A DNA stretch of 64,000 nt from Chrysopilus asiliformis (GCA_964034945.1 OZ035961.1:58689384-58753383); one strand, 5' to 3'; counted from the first letter of the stretch, positions 11,537-23,214 are shown. The notes: generated by a model from the letters alone, not told the origin. Made by a program: numbers and translations.

Positions 11537-12150
11537 TTTTAATGGATTTGCCAAAGGTCATTTTGAATCTTTCGTTTTATTTGAGCCTTTTCCATCAATT
11601 CTTTAGCTTTTACTAGTGTTTTTTGCAATTTGTATTTTAGTTCGTTACTATATAGGTCGTGGTCGTAAATAGGGTCGGGTTTTCGATAAGTTAATTCCAT
11701 AGGTACGTTTGTCTTTTTATCAAAAATTAATTCAAATGGAGTATATCCATGCACTCAGATTGGAGATGTGCCGTATGCAAAGCTGTAATATTGTATCCAT
11801 TCGCCCCAGTCATCTTTCTTGATATTAACAAATGATCGTAGGTAGTCATTGAGGCATTTGTGATTCCTTTATAATGCAGCATACTTAGTTAAATTGCACT
11901 GAATTGTAACTGCGTATCTATTGCCTTTGTTGTTTTTCGTGAATGGACCAACGGTATCTATTGAAACAATATCGAATGCTTGTTCAGGTGTTGTTATCTC
12001 AATGAACTCTTTGTGGTGCTTCTGGTGATTATTTTTGGCACTTATTACACATTTTTGTACAAAGGCCATAGCCGAACAAGGTACTGAAAAGTGCCCTGGG
12101 ACAGATTGATCTGAAATTTTTACCAGACGTTGGTATTGATGTAAGTACAA
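11537..12150 (-). pseudogene. Ty3/gypsy integrase fragment
   Basis: Reading on the minus strand, 12150-11872 encodes the end of the zinc-finger region and the start of the integrase core, with 'FDIVSIDTVGPF', which carries the first catalytic aspartate. After a gap the same lineage continues with 'NDYLRSFVN' and 'WIQYYSFAYGTSP' in 11868-11760 and 'HGYTPFELIF' at 11754 and below. The second aspartate and the glutamate region are missing, so about 70 residues are deleted, and there is a stop at about 11755. The sequence resembles insect 17.6/gypsy-type pol. No LTRs, gag or RT accompany it. Confidence 0.8.
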
Positions 12151-12819
12151 TCTTAAAAGTTAATTTTTTTGAGAACCGCTTGTCCGATTTTTTTTTAATA
12201 TTTGTAGTGACGCATCCGACAATGTTGTAAAAAAAGTATAAAATTTTTTTGACAAATTTAAAAAAACAAAAATTTCTTGAAAATTTAAAAAAAAAAATCT
12301 CAGAATTTGGGCCGAACACGTCCACCATATTTTCACAAAATAATCTTTGTTTGGCTTACTCAAATATATATTTTTGTCAAAAAAATCGAAGTAGAAGAAC
12401 ATAGTTAAATATATGATTTTAATATATAAGCACCAGTATCCTACATATATCCAAATATTATATACAAAATATCAACTGTTATTTTTTTTGTGATATGGAA
12501 AAAGTATTTTGTGATTTTTCACAGAAATCACGAGAGAGATCGTTAACCCCTCATCATCCCCCTGCAATTCTGTGGCTTTTGAAGCCATATATAGATGAAA
12601 CTAGAGACTATGCCCTTTCCAAAAAGTACTCAACCAAAGTGAAAACTACACGGGTTCAAAAGTTAACCCAGGGGCACGAAAAACGCTATTTCCTGCATGG
12701 TTCTTTCGGTATTGTCAAAATCAGTATAGGGATTCTGAGGGTACTGTCGATAATTATCGACAAGCGACTTATGTGCACATATTCAACTTTCTTTTAATTG
12801 TGTTGGTGGATACAGCACA
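12151..12819. other. non-coding stretch, no feature recognised
   Basis: Poly-T/A-rich DNA. The 100-codon open frame at 12495-12797 shows no family similarity I can identify. It may include eroded flanks of the neighbouring gypsy and Harbinger relics. Confidence 0.5.
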
Positions 12820-13272
12820 CTAATGCAGGTTTGACTTCCAATGCGATTTCCTTCACTCGGGTAACACTAATGGTTTGACGTCTGGAAATCTATTTCACAT
12901 TTCCCACGTTTTTATCGACATTTCCAATGGATATCACTTGCTTTATGAGGTAGTGAAAACAGTGCGTTTGCGTATAAGTTTAGCGCACACAAAACACGAA
13001 GAGCAGGCAATATTAAAGTTCGATTGGGCCCCACTTCAATCATGTGCGGAGTCAACTTTTCAATTATTTCCACTGCCACTGCCTGTGGAAGCCTATATAT
13101 TTCTATAAATCTACAAAACACATAAATTTAAAGTTTTTAAACATACATAAATTACGCTTTTCTACCTTTCTTCGGGTATCGGAAAAGGATCTGACGCGTC
13201 CCGTAGATTTCGTCTCATTATTCGCATTTGATTCCTCCTAAAGTAATAATAAACGGGTACTGCGGAATTCAT
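12820..13272 (-). pseudogene. PIF/Harbinger transposase relic with intron
   Basis: An ATG at 13272 opens a minus-strand frame with 'MRRNLRDASDPFPIPEER', the N-terminus typical of Harbinger nucleases. A GT at 13165-13164 and AG at 13112-13111 define a 55-bp intron. The next exon continues in frame with 'FIEIYRLPQAVAVEIIEKL' and 'PALRVLCALNLYA', and after a frame break (12912-12835) with 'VTRVKEIALEV', matching the block before the first catalytic aspartate. The DDE domain is missing. Only about a third of the usual length (about 350 residues) survives. Confidence 0.78.
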
Positions 13273-14791
13273 TGTCTTTGGTAAATTTTTAAAAACACTA
13301 TCTAAAGTTTTTCGCGGTACATTTGAGGCTTTCAAATCGAGATTTTTTGGGTTGCTTATTACACTTGCAACTTATAAAATTCACATCGGGTAGGTAAAAA
13401 ATTCTTCATCGCTGCGGATCTTGAAGAAAATTTCCTAACTTTAAAAAAAAATCCCTCTTCGATATTCCACTGGCGATAAGTATCGATTATGCTCAGAATC
13501 GGTGTACATGTGTATGGTCTAATCTTGCGCAATGTTCTAAAATGTTCTAAAAAAACACATATACCACGTGTGTCTAATTGAAATTTTTTTCTCTTTAGAT
13601 CGTTTTTGTGTTTTTTTTTTTTGTTTGTTCAACATAATTTAAATTGCAATTGTCATGGTTGTTAGCGTTGCCCATGCAAAGACAACCCTAACAACCATTT
13701 TCTTGTTTTTAGGAATGGGGTCTTTAAATTTGCTAAATATGGTTCTGCGGGTGGTTTTCTTTTGTGAGCTATTTTTATATTTCTAGTTTAGTTTTTAATT
13801 ATTTTGGTTGTTTTATCAGTGACACTACAAAAATAAGTCAAACTTTTGTAAACCTTTTCGTCCGAAATATTGTGTCGGTAGCTTTTTTTTTGGAAAAAAG
13901 TTTATTTATAATGTTTTTTTGGATACCGTAAACTTAAAAAAAAACATGTCTTAATAATTTTTCGACTATATTTTTTCTTTGTACGCAATTATTACATAGT
14001 TTTTTTGTATTTCTTTTCTTTGTTAGACCTTTCTAAACGTTAATTGCGGAAAATATTAATAACATTTTATGTTCTGCTCTTTGCAGAACTTGTTTTTCGC
14101 TTGGGCCAAAGTCACCCAGGGGTTGGGGTGACTTTGTCCCATTGTATATTTTTCATTATATTTAACACCAAACATCTTAGAAAGTCATTTTCAACCCTTG
14201 AATCAATAGTGAACGTTTCACTTTCAACTAATAATACTACATGCACTATGACTCACACGATTTTGCGCGGCAGGGAATTACCTGTATTTATTTGAAAGCG
14301 AATTACTACAACGAAGAGAGTAGTAAAAAATAAAAACCTGTAATATGAGAAATGTAGACCATATTGTGATGACAAACTTTTTTGTGAGTTGGACCAAAGT
14401 AACCCGCCAAGGGCCAATGCCATCCCGTTTTACGGTAATTCTTTTACGTAAGGATACTTTTTAATTTATTTTTTTTTTTCTTTGTGAAATTTTTAGAGCT
14501 AAGTAGAATACCTGGGTCTATAAACTGTTTTGCTGTATTTATTTTGTGTAGATGAGAATGATAATTCAATAATTCGAATATTGAATAATTCAATATTCGA
14601 TTGAAAGATGTGGGTTTGTGATACCAGTTTGTATATTTAGTATATTAAGATATGGTAATATGTTGTCTGTTTCTATTTCATGTGTAAATTGTAGGTTTGG
14701 GTGAAAACTAAGTTAAGTGTACTCTTTATGTTTGGTTTTGGTATGATGGCAAATAATATATCATCCACGTATTTAACGCAAGATTTAATAA
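13273..14791. other. non-coding stretch
   Basis: AT-rich, with a short local hairpin around 14100-14140 (a 'caaagtcaccc' / 'gggtgacttt' pair). The 83-codon frame at 14044-14295 has no recognisable domain. No terminal repeats were identified. Confidence 0.5.
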
Positions 14792-15125
14792 TCTATATAT
14801 ATAAAAATTGAAGTTTGTCTGTTGGTTGGTTGGTTTGAGATTATAAAACTCAAACACTACTGGACCGATTTTTACGCGGTTTTTTGCAAATTGATCTGTG
14901 TTGCCAGGAGCAGGTTTTTAGCTATGTTAGATTTTGAACAATCCAAACGGAAGGTCCTTTAAGGATAACGAAAATATCCGTTTTCCCATTTTTCCCCGGA
15001 AAAATTTGCATGATAAGGTTTTTGGGGTCGCTGATCACGAATCCGGTATTAGATTTTCAAAATTTCAAAATTCGAATTGGAAGCTCCTGTACGTATAACG
15101 TTTTTTCCCAAAAGTTTTTAAGAAT
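14792..15125 (+). repeat. Helitron-like 5' end fragment
   Basis: It begins TCTATATATATAAAAATTGA, the common 5' start of insect Helitrons (A|TC). It continues with 'gtttgtctgttggttgg', 'ctactggaccgatttttacgcgg' and the block 'gtttttggggtcgctgatc', which also occurs at 36230, 38340 and 42650. It breaks off just before the BEL primer-binding site, so the 3' end is missing. Confidence 0.6.
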
Positions 15126-15153
15126 ACTAATACTATAAGCGATCAACGCGAAC

Positions 15154-15170
15154 TGGTGACCCCGACGTGA
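15154..15170 (+). promoter_or_regulatory. BEL primer-binding site
   Basis: 'tggtgaccccgacgtga' lies directly upstream of the gag frame. It has the TGG start and the GACCCCGACG core usual for tRNA-primed BEL elements. It marks where the missing 5' LTR should end. Confidence 0.65.
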
Positions 15171-15195
15171 TATTTACATTCGCTCAAAAACTTTT

Positions 15196-16830
15196 ATGCT
15201 GCGCAAATTCCGTCGAAAAGTAACAACGCGAACGTGCGACATTTTTGATATAAACCATTTAGTGATTGACAGCATCATGAGCATCGAACAAGTATTTAGC
15301 CAACAGGCTACTACAGGTGATCCAGAGACTCATCACCAACTACAAGAAGGAATCCATCAGCAGGAAGGACGCTACATATTTAATTGATAAATCAAAGGCC
15401 CTGGCTGTTCTGTGGGGCACTTTCGAGTCGACGGCCTACGATCTTAAGGTCAAATGCGATGATCAAACGAAACATGAATACTTCAGGAAGGATTATTTCA
15501 ATAAGATTGGAAAGCTTTATAAATGGTTCACCGATGACGTAAAGCGGATTCAGCAACAGTTTGATTCAGAGCTAGCGCTCAACAAAACCCAGCAACAAAC
15601 AACAAACCAGATTCAAAGGAATCATCTAATGAGCTATTCGAAGTTAAACAATTGAGTGAACCTACATCAATGGAGGAATAAAATCATCTGCAGCTGATCC
15701 GATAATTGTTGCCTTAATTCGAAAACTAAAATTATCAACAACGTCACTAGAACGTTTTTTAAGTGCATTAGAAGACATCAGTGATATCCAATCAACCGCA
15801 TTCTATCAAGTGAAATTACGTACAATTGAGCGGCATTGGTCAAATATTGAGCAGCTTCACGAAACTTTGTGGGCGAATACAGACGATCCAGCAACAGCTG
15901 GATTCAATATGGAAGAATACTACGCGCTCGAAGATAAAGCAGAACGAGCTGATCTTTCCCAACAAAGATCTCATCAAAAGAAATTCTATTGACAATGCGC
16001 CACATATAAGACTTCCAAAAATTACGTTGCCAAAAATTGATGGCAATTACTTAAATTGGAGGCAATTTCACGATTTATTTGAAAAGATGGTTCATCAGCA
16101 GAAAATTGGTAACGCCCAGAAGATATGGTATCTAAAAAGCAGCGTTTCTGGCGAAGCAGAGAGACTCATGCAGCATCTGAATCTCTCTGACGAAAACTAT
16201 CTGTCCGCATTGAGTATTTTAAAGACAGATACAATAAAATGCGGCTCTTAGTCACCACCTTATTGAACAAATTAACAATTCAGGCGTCAACGCTTGCAGG
16301 CTCAGCATCATCGATTAAGGCTCTTCTTGATACAACCAAGGAACGCTTGCTTGGCCTGCAGAACTTAGATGTATCAACCAAAGATTGGGACCCGTTACTT
16401 CTTCATATATTGATTCGAAAAATTGATACAGCACAACATACTCTTTATGAACAAAGGCTGGAAAATCCAAAGAGTCTTCAAATTGTAGAAGGTTTTCTCA
16501 AATTTCTGGAAACACATTTTCAATCATTGGAATCTCTGGCAAGCAAATCAACAAAGGGTGGCCCTGAGGAACGACGAACATCAAAATTTCAATAATCGTC
16601 AAGGGCTCTTGTGGCGGCAGCAAAGAAACTTCATTGCACACTTTGTAAACGGGATCATTAATCATTCTCCTGCAAGGATTTTTTAAAAATGAATCCCAAA
16701 CAAAGTTTAAATCATGTCCAAATTGTTAAGCATTATTTAAATTGCTTAATATCCGGTCATCGCTCCAGTGAATGCAAGGCTGGAAATTCCAAAAAACACA
16801 ACACATTACTACATTTGGAAATAACAGGAA
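15196..16830 (+). pseudogene. BEL gag, fragmented
   Basis: Several overlapping frames make up a BEL gag. 15317-15655 holds an N-terminal helical region ('LAVLWGTFESTAYDL'). 15958-16240 holds the DUF1759 signature 'LPKITLPKIDGNYLNWRQF' and 'KIWYLKSSVSGEAERL'. 16239-16595 holds the rest of the capsid-like region. 16620-16830 carries cysteine motifs of the zinc knuckles (CTLCKRDH; NCLISGHRSSEC). At least four frame changes or stops separate these parts, so no intact product can be made. Gag would package the element RNA in cytoplasmic particles. Confidence 0.85.
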
Positions 16831-16899
16831 AGCAGCAACAAGCTGACCACAACAAAATAACAACAAATACAATTTTAGATCAACAAATCGAGTAGCCAG

Positions 16900-18011
16900 G
16901 AACTAGTAATAATGCAAATCAAACAACATCTCTTAGTGCTATACAACAAAACAGACTCGTATGTATTGTTGAGCACTGCAATCATAAGAATCTGTGACAA
17001 GTGGGGAAATATCGTTGAGTCCAGAGCAGTGTTGGACTCTGGTTCCCAATTAAGTTTCGTTACAGAAGCCCTTGTCAACAAACTCGGCCTTCGACATACT
17101 AAACACAATATCTGCATCGAAGGCATTGGGCAACGAAGACAGGGCGCTCAAAAGCAGGTAAATCTGGAAATACAATCCACCGTTACCGGTTTCCGTACAC
17201 TTATTGAAGCTCACATCTTGCCAAAAATCATTTCTCAGTAGCCCACTAAACAATTCAACATTTCTTCATGGTCAATTCCAAACAATATTCGATTGGCTGA
17301 TCCACAATTCTATAAAACCGGACCAATCGATATGTTAATCGGAGCCGAGCTTTTCTTTGAAACATTTGCAGTCGGGCAAATCAAATTGGGAAATTAACTG
17401 CCCGTATTACAAAAGTGTTTGGCTGGACTGTCTCAGGTCAAACTCAAACTTCCTACGCATCTCTAAATTCAGTATATTGTGGAATATGCAGCGAAGATGA
17501 ATCGTTAAGCGCACACATTCAACGTTTTTGGGAACTGGAAGAAACAGACCCATAGCTCAATAATTATACAACAGCTGAGAACAAATGCGAGAACCTTTTC
17601 GTTCAAACAACAAGAAGATATATCTCTGGTCGCTTTGTGGTTAAATTACCGTTCAAGCTCAACCCAACTGAACTAGGTGAGTCTAGTAATACTACTCTTC
17701 GGCGGTTTTATTCATTGGAAAGAAGGCTTTCTAAACATATGGAAATCAAGCAGCAGTATGTTAACTTCATGCAGGAGTACTTAAAGTTAGGCCATATGGA
17801 AGAAGTATGCTTCACTATGATAGAAGAACCATATTTTTCTCCCACACCACTGTGTTCTAAAACCAGAAAGTACTACAACATGTTGATAGGTCAGAGGTTG
17901 TTATCGCTGACCCTTCAAAAACTCAAACTTAGTTTTCAAAAACTATCAACATTCTTGGAAGAGAGGACGCATGGCCAAAGATTCCAGGAAATGTTACTGA
18001 ATGTCTTTTAG
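16900..18011 (+). pseudogene. BEL protease and N-terminal reverse transcriptase
   Basis: 16912-17241 contains the aspartic protease with 'AVLDSGSQLSFVTEALVNKL', where DSGS is the catalytic triad. 17300-17395 continues with 'IDMLIGAELFFE'. After a gap, 17637-17790 encodes the segment 'LPFKLNPTELGES' and 'RRFYSLERRL', which is the start of the BEL reverse transcriptase. 17740-17830 gives 'QYVNFMQEYLKLGHMEEV'. The catalytic RT core (YVDD) and RNase H are absent, because the frame jumps to integrase within about 100 bp. Frameshifts occur at about 17240, 17400 and 17630. Confidence 0.85.
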
Positions 18012-18079
18012 GGAAACGCCAAAAACGTAAGATTACATGTGCAGCATCCAGTCAATCATCGGAAAGCTTCATTCAGAGA

Positions 18080-18900
18080 ATCGATCATCGCAACTCTTCG
18101 CCACCTCAAAAGGCATACATCGCCGTATTTTGCTGTTTTGCTACGAAGGCTGTTCATCTAGAATTAGTGAGTGACCTATCAACAGAAGGTTTTCTCGGAG
18201 TATTACGGCGATTCATCTCCAGACGAGGACACTGCCGAAAAATTTATTGCGAAAAGATGTCATTCACAAAGATAATTCCAAGCAGAGATTACAACTGAAT
18301 GCAGTACGAAGGGAATCGATTTTCACTTTATCCCGCCTCGCGCGCCACATTTTGGAGGCCTATGGGAAGCCGCAGTAAAATCAGCAAAACATTTACTGCA
18401 ACACAGTCTGCCTTCTGCATCACTGACATACGAGGAAATGGAAACGGTAATAATTGAAGCAGAAGCCATTCTAAATTTACGCTCTATCACACCGTTATCC
18501 TCTGATCCCAATGATTTGGCAGCCTTGACTCTTGCTCATTTTCTAGTCGGAGAAACCTTGACCACATTAGTTGATCTCCAGGCACCACCAATGAGTACAA
18601 ACTACATGGAAACTCGTAGCTTCCACGAAATATGATTTTTGGAGTAGGTGGTCTTTGGAATATTTAAATCAATTACAGTGTCGTTATAAATGGAAACAGT
18701 CATGTGCCAATGTAAAAGAAGGCACTATGGTGATCATTCAGGAAGACAATCTTCTCCCATTAAAATGGCCTTTGGGACGCATCACCAAGGTAATTAAAGG
18801 CAAAGATGATTTGGTAAGAGTGGCTGAAGTAAAAACTGCAAGAAACACTCTGCTTCGGCCCATATGTTTAGCACCTCTGCCAATTGAAGAAAACTTTGAG
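18080..18900 (+). pseudogene. BEL integrase, disrupted
   Basis: 18115-18240 reads '[20 protein letters not shown]', the conserved block that follows the first integrase aspartate in BEL/Pao. It then breaks down near the position of the second aspartate. 18438-18560 ('AILNLRSITPLSSDPNDLAA') and 18655-18900 ('PLGRITKVIKGKDDLVRV') are the C-terminal parts. At least three frame breaks separate them. A zinc-binding N-terminal domain is not visible. Confidence 0.82.
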
Positions 18901-18959
18901 CCAGTCTCTACAAACCCAGATAGAAACCTGGGAGGTAATCATAATGACCAAGATCCAGA

Positions 18960-20161
18960 AAATCTGACCGAAACACCGAAAAAGAAATCCCGGCTATCAC
19001 TTGGTTCTACACTCGTAGCACTCCTATTGGCATGCCTAGTTTTGTCTACTACTTCAGCAGTTATAACACATTTTGAGACAAACCCAGCTATATACTTTAA
19101 AAACCTTGGCAGCGCTAAACCAATTTCAAGCGAATGGAACATCATAACATTATTATGATATGCAGCCATACTGGAAGGAAATTGATTTGTTACATAACTG
19201 CAGCTTAATCCTAAGCAATATTGCTGCAGCAATGCGTAACCCCGACACCTACATGGGAATAAAGCATGTAATCACCGAATTAGATCAATCAAATGATCTA
19301 CTCCAAATTGCAGCCTCAACGAGACCCAAACGAGGGGCATTCAACATAATTGGAAACATATTCCTTATTTGGTGTCTTAGACTCAAATTATGCAGAAGAA
19401 ATGTAAGCTATCATCGACGCAGCAAATCAGAATCATATAATGGCCTTACTACCCAATCAAACTACAATAAATGTTATGCAGAGAAATCATCAAGCAATTG
19501 AAACAGAATTTGCGAAGGTGGAATCACATCTAAGATATATTTCGTCTCAAATTGATTCAATTCACGATAAAATGCACGAAGGAGGCTCAGCTCAAGCCTT
19601 TTCCGCGTTAGCTCTCCAAACGTTGTTAACAATAACCAATTTTCGAAGAACTCAAAATCTGATCTTGGATGCGCTTGCCAATACACAACAAGGCAAACTA
19701 AGTAGACATCTTAATTTCACCAAATCAACTTAAAGATGCGTTAACGCTTATACGAGGAAACTTACCATCATCCTTGAAGTTACCAATGAAACAAGCTGAC
19801 ATTCTAAAATTCTATAATATAATATCAATAGAAGGAAGAACAACATCAAGTACATAATATTCAAACTGAGTCTACCACTATAGCAGTGGATGATAGCCAT
19901 CAGAGGACTTCGATCTATTCAAGCTAACCCCAGTTCCGGTTAAAATTAATAACACTTTCGCTGCTATCAAACCAGGATTTAAGTTATTAATAGTCAACAT
20001 GCATTGTGATCAATATTATCCTTTGGCGGAACCAGAATTACGAGCATGTGTGTTAATTGACGATAAATATCTCTGCAACCAACGTCACCCACTATATAAA
20101 ATAGGTTCATCTGTCAGCGCATGCGAAATCAGGCTACTGAATCAAATGGAACCGAATTCTA
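18960..20161 (+). pseudogene. env-like region of the BEL element, disrupted
   Basis: Downstream of integrase lies a basic stretch followed by a hydrophobic segment near 19005-19060 (signal or membrane type). A region with a basic cleavage-like site at about 19321-19340 is followed by a helical, coiled-coil-like stretch (19440-19735). A cysteine-bearing region ends at the mariner insertion (19999-20161). The order resembles the class of insect retroelement envelope proteins related to the baculovirus fusion protein family, as known from roo and other env-bearing BEL elements. There are several frameshifts and stops (for example near 19157, 19370 and 19735), and the mariner interrupts the end. 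It is non-functional as it stands. The assignment rests on position and layout. Confidence 0.65.
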
Positions 20162-21465
20162 AAGGGTGGTTAAATTTTAAGGGCCGATGTTGAATGTGAA
20201 CCACACCTAAACGTCAAGTTTTTTTCTGCATTTCATTTGACATTTCTCAATTTCAGACTAACTCAATTTGAACCATGGAAAGATACACAATCGAGCAACG
20301 CGTTAAAGTTATTCAGGCTTATTATGAAAATGGGCGTTCAAATCAAAATGCATATCGTACACTTCGTGATTTTTTCGGTCAATTTAATCGTCCAAATGTG
20401 CGTACAATCGGAAAAATCGTGCAAAAATTTGAGCAAACCGGGTCTGTAGGAGATGTGAAAACACCAGTGCATGCTCGTACCAGTGCACTGCAGAAAATAT
20501 TGCTGCTGTTCGCGATAGTGTGGCTGAAGAGCCGTCCACCTCAACTCGTCGTCGTGCCCAACAATTGCACCTCCCACGCTCGTCGTTGATGAACATTATG
20601 CATAAAGACTTGCATTTACACGCTTACAAGGTGCAATTGACTCAAGAACTAAAGCCTCTTGACCATTTCAAGCGTCGTCAATGGTCAGAATGGTGGCAAG
20701 AAATGGCAACAGTGGATGATCAATTTTCGAAGAAAATCATCTTCAGTGATGAGGCACATTTTCACCTCAGTGGATTCGTCAATAAGCAGAACAGCCGCAT
20801 TTGGGCGAATGATAATCCAAGAGTGATTGTCGAAAAACCAATGCACCCACAAAGAGTGACTGTTTGGTGCGGTTTATGGGCTGGCGGCATCATCGGGCCG
20901 TATTTTTTCCAAAATGAGGCCGGTCAGGCAGTTACTGTGAATGGTGTTCGCTATCGTGAGATGATAACGAACTTGTTATGGCCCGAATTGGAAGATATGG
21001 ATGTGGACGATATGTGGTTTCAACAGGACGGTGCCACTTGCCACACAGCTACCGAAACAATCGCTCTTTTGCGCGACAAATTTAATGGCCGTGTTATCTC
21101 ACGTGGTGGCGATGTCAATTGGCCGCCAAGATCATGTGATTTGACACCGTTGGACTTCTTTCTTTGGGGTTATTTGAAAGAAAAGGTGTACGTCGATAAG
21201 CCAGCAACAATTCAAGAGCTAAAGGATGAGATAATTCGGCACATTAACGGCATAGAAACTCAATTATGCCTCAGCGTCATCGAAAATTTGGACCATCGGA
21301 TGGAGGTGTGCCGCCGAGGTCGCGGCGGCCATTTGGCCGATATTTTGTTCCATACATAATTGAACCATAGCAATATTATCATAATAAAAAGAAATGACAA
21401 TAATTTCCTAAATAATTCGTGTTTTATTCAAAATCAACATCGGCCCTTAAAATTTAACCACCCTT
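20162..21465 (+). mobile_element. rosa-type (DD41D) mariner element, full length
   Basis: TA dinucleotides at 20160-20161 and 21466-21467 flank 30-bp perfect inverted ends starting AAGGGTGGTTAAATTTTAAG. The 1,304-bp element carries one transposase gene with a single frameshift. It is inserted in the env-like region of the BEL relic and is clearly younger than it. Confidence 0.93.
20275..21359 (+). pseudogene. DD41D mariner transposase, one frameshift
   Basis: The ATG at 20275 opens 'MERYTIEQRVKVIQAYYENG', an HTH N-terminus. Around 20490 the frame shifts, and the second frame (20489-21359) carries the rest. Catalytic aspartates are seen in 'IIFSDEAHFHL', 'MWFQQDGATCH' and 'CDLTPLDFFLWGYL'. 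Counting from the second to the third gives 41 residues, the spacing of the rosa group. 'WPPRSCDLTPLDFFLWG' is characteristic of that group. Joined, the length would be about 360 residues, as usual. Apart from the one indel the gene is open, so the insertion is fairly recent. The product would cut and paste the element at TA sites. Confidence 0.9.
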
Positions 21466-21525
21466 TATGTGCCAAATAATAAAAACAGAATCATAGGCCA
21501 GTTGGATACAAATGCATAATCCTAA

Positions 21526-21686
21526 CAGCCAGTTTCACAGTGGGAGCTTAAGCTTCGGCTTTGTTAAACTTATCCTGGTAGCTTAAGCTTTCGCTCACAC
21601 AAGTGCTGTTTCACAGTTAAATTTTGTGTGTCGATTAACAAAACTCAGTTTAGTGAATTTAATAGGCCACTGTGTATTTCTGTAAA
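21526..21686 (+). repeat. repeat R4, copy A
   Basis: The segment 'gtttcacagtg' followed by 'gagcttaagcttcg' and alternating 'taagct' / 'agctta' blocks recurs in reverse orientation at 41640-41830. It is rich in AAGCTT-type palindromes and has no coding capacity. It looks like one arm of a MITE. Confidence 0.55.
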
Positions 21687-22181
21687 TTTTTATTTTACGG
21701 AGCTAAATATTCATTTTAACACCGTTTTGACCTCAATTTTGAATTAACTCCGAAAAGGAGTCAAAAATTCACTCCAACTCCTATTGGGAGTTATTTTCAT
21801 TGTAAAGGGTGTTCACGTTTAGAAGAGGCTTACCAATTGGTTTCAACAGCCTATTGGGAAGGCAAATGGTTTACAATTCGAGAGGTCCCGTGTTCGAGTC
21901 CCGGCAGAGGCATGCAAGAAAAGTTGTTAACAGTCACAATATTAACTTTGAAAACACGAAAAAAACTCAAAACATCTCAAATGCTTGCAAAAAAAGAGAA
22001 TTTGCGAGGTTTTTTTTTGGGCCATCTAATAAGTTGGTTTAACACCGAAAAATTGTTAAAAATTAACACCCATAGGGAATTGTTGTGAACTCCGAAGCCC
22101 GGAGTTCGATTTTCTCCGATAGGTGATGGACTCCCTCAAACTCCCTTTCGGTGCGTAATCGACTCCATTTTTTCGAGAGTG
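21687..22181 (-). repeat. tRNA-like TIR repeat R5, copy 1 (truncated)
   Basis: This is an inverted copy of the element at 22320-22922, about 90% alike by eye. Its outer end reads (on the minus strand) CACTCTCGAAAAAATGGAG at 22181. Its other end is missing. It contains a tRNA-like segment at 21855-21914 with a good T-arm (ccgtgTTCGAGTcccgg). The two copies lie head to head, separated by 138 bp. Confidence 0.65.
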
Positions 22182-22319
22182 TTCGTGTGCTGCAACCGAG
22201 AAGATTCCATAGCAGAAGAAGCTTTCAGAATTTTATACTCGTTTTAAAATGAGTAAGCAGTTTGCGTTTACAATATAAAACTAGATAAGGTCTCAAATAG
22301 AAAACACAACAACATGGTA

Positions 22320-22922
22320 CACTGTCGAAAAAATCGAGTCAATCACGCACTGAAACGGAGTTTGAGGGAGTCCATCACATATTAGAGAAAATCGAACTCC
22401 GGGCTACGCAGTTCACAACAATTCCCTATGGGTGTTAATTTTTAACAATTTTTCGGTGTTAAACCAACTTATTAGATGGCCCAAAAAAAAAACCTCGCAA
22501 ATTCTCTTTTTTTGCAAGCATTTGAGATGTTTTGAGTTTTTTTTTCGTGTTGTCAAAGTTAATATTGTGACTGTTAACAACTTTTCTTGCATGTCTCTGC
22601 CGGGACTCGAACACGGGACCTCTCGAATTGCCTTCCCAATAGGCTGTTGAAGCCAATTGGTAAGCCTTTTCTAAACGTGAACACCCTTTACAATGAAAAT
22701 AACTCCCAAAAGGAGTTGGAGTGAATTTTTGACTCCTTTTCGGAGTTAATTCAAAATTGAGGTCAAAACGGTGTTAAAATGAATATTTAGCTCCGTAAAA
22801 TAAAAATGCAAAAATAACTCCGCGCTACGGTGTTACATTTTTTCTGAATAACACTGCGAGGTGCTTACTTTTAACTATGTTTTGAGGCGGAGTTAATTCG
22901 TCCCTGAATTTTTTCGAGAGTG
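22320..22922 (+). repeat. tRNA-like TIR repeat R5, copy 2
   Basis: The ends form a short inverted pair, CACTGTCGAAAAAATC and (complement of the right end) CACTCTCGAAAAAATT. A tRNA-like block with a B-box/T-arm lies on the minus strand at 22590-22650. Repeated 'ggagtt' / 'aactcc' palindromes fill both flanks. No clear target duplication was found. Confidence 0.65.
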
Positions 22923-22975
22923 AACAACCAGATAGTAGCATTCTTCATCACTTTCATCAAATAAATCTTCAAAAT

Positions 22976-23135
22976 CACTATCTATATATTTAAAAGGCAA
23001 AGCGATTTTGTATGGATTTCTTTCGACAGAGCTCCTGGAGTTCCTATTGAACCGATTTTGATGATTTTTTTTTTAAATGAAAGCTCTATAGCTGTAGATA
23101 TGTCCGTTTTACTTTTTTCCCCATTTTTAATAATA
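22976..23135 (+). repeat. Helitron-like 5' fragment
   Basis: 'tctatatatttaaaaggcaa' followed by 'agcgattttgtatg' and 'tttctttcgacagagctcc' is nearly identical to 38933-39066. The TCTATATA start is Helitron-like. It is truncated after about 160 bp. Confidence 0.55.
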
Positions 23136-23214
23136 CTTTATTAGTAATTTGCCTTTCAAAATTATAAATATGCCGCTAACTAAGTCTTCAATGTTAAAAC
23201 GACATTTCGTACTG

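Larger units (their letters stand above)
15154..21525 (+). mobile_element. BEL/Pao retrotransposon remnant
   Basis: From a primer-binding site at 15154 the order is gag (DUF1759-like), zinc knuckles, protease, N-terminal RT, integrase and an env-like region, all on the plus strand and broken by many frameshifts. Neither LTR is recognisable: the 5' side is occupied by a Helitron fragment and the 3' side by a palindromic repeat. A rosa-type mariner (20162-21465) is inserted near the end. The core of RT and RNase H has been deleted. Confidence 0.85.

Noticed and set aside
12495..12797. 100-codon open frame
   Set aside because: No similarity recognised and no conserved motif; lies between two transposon relics.
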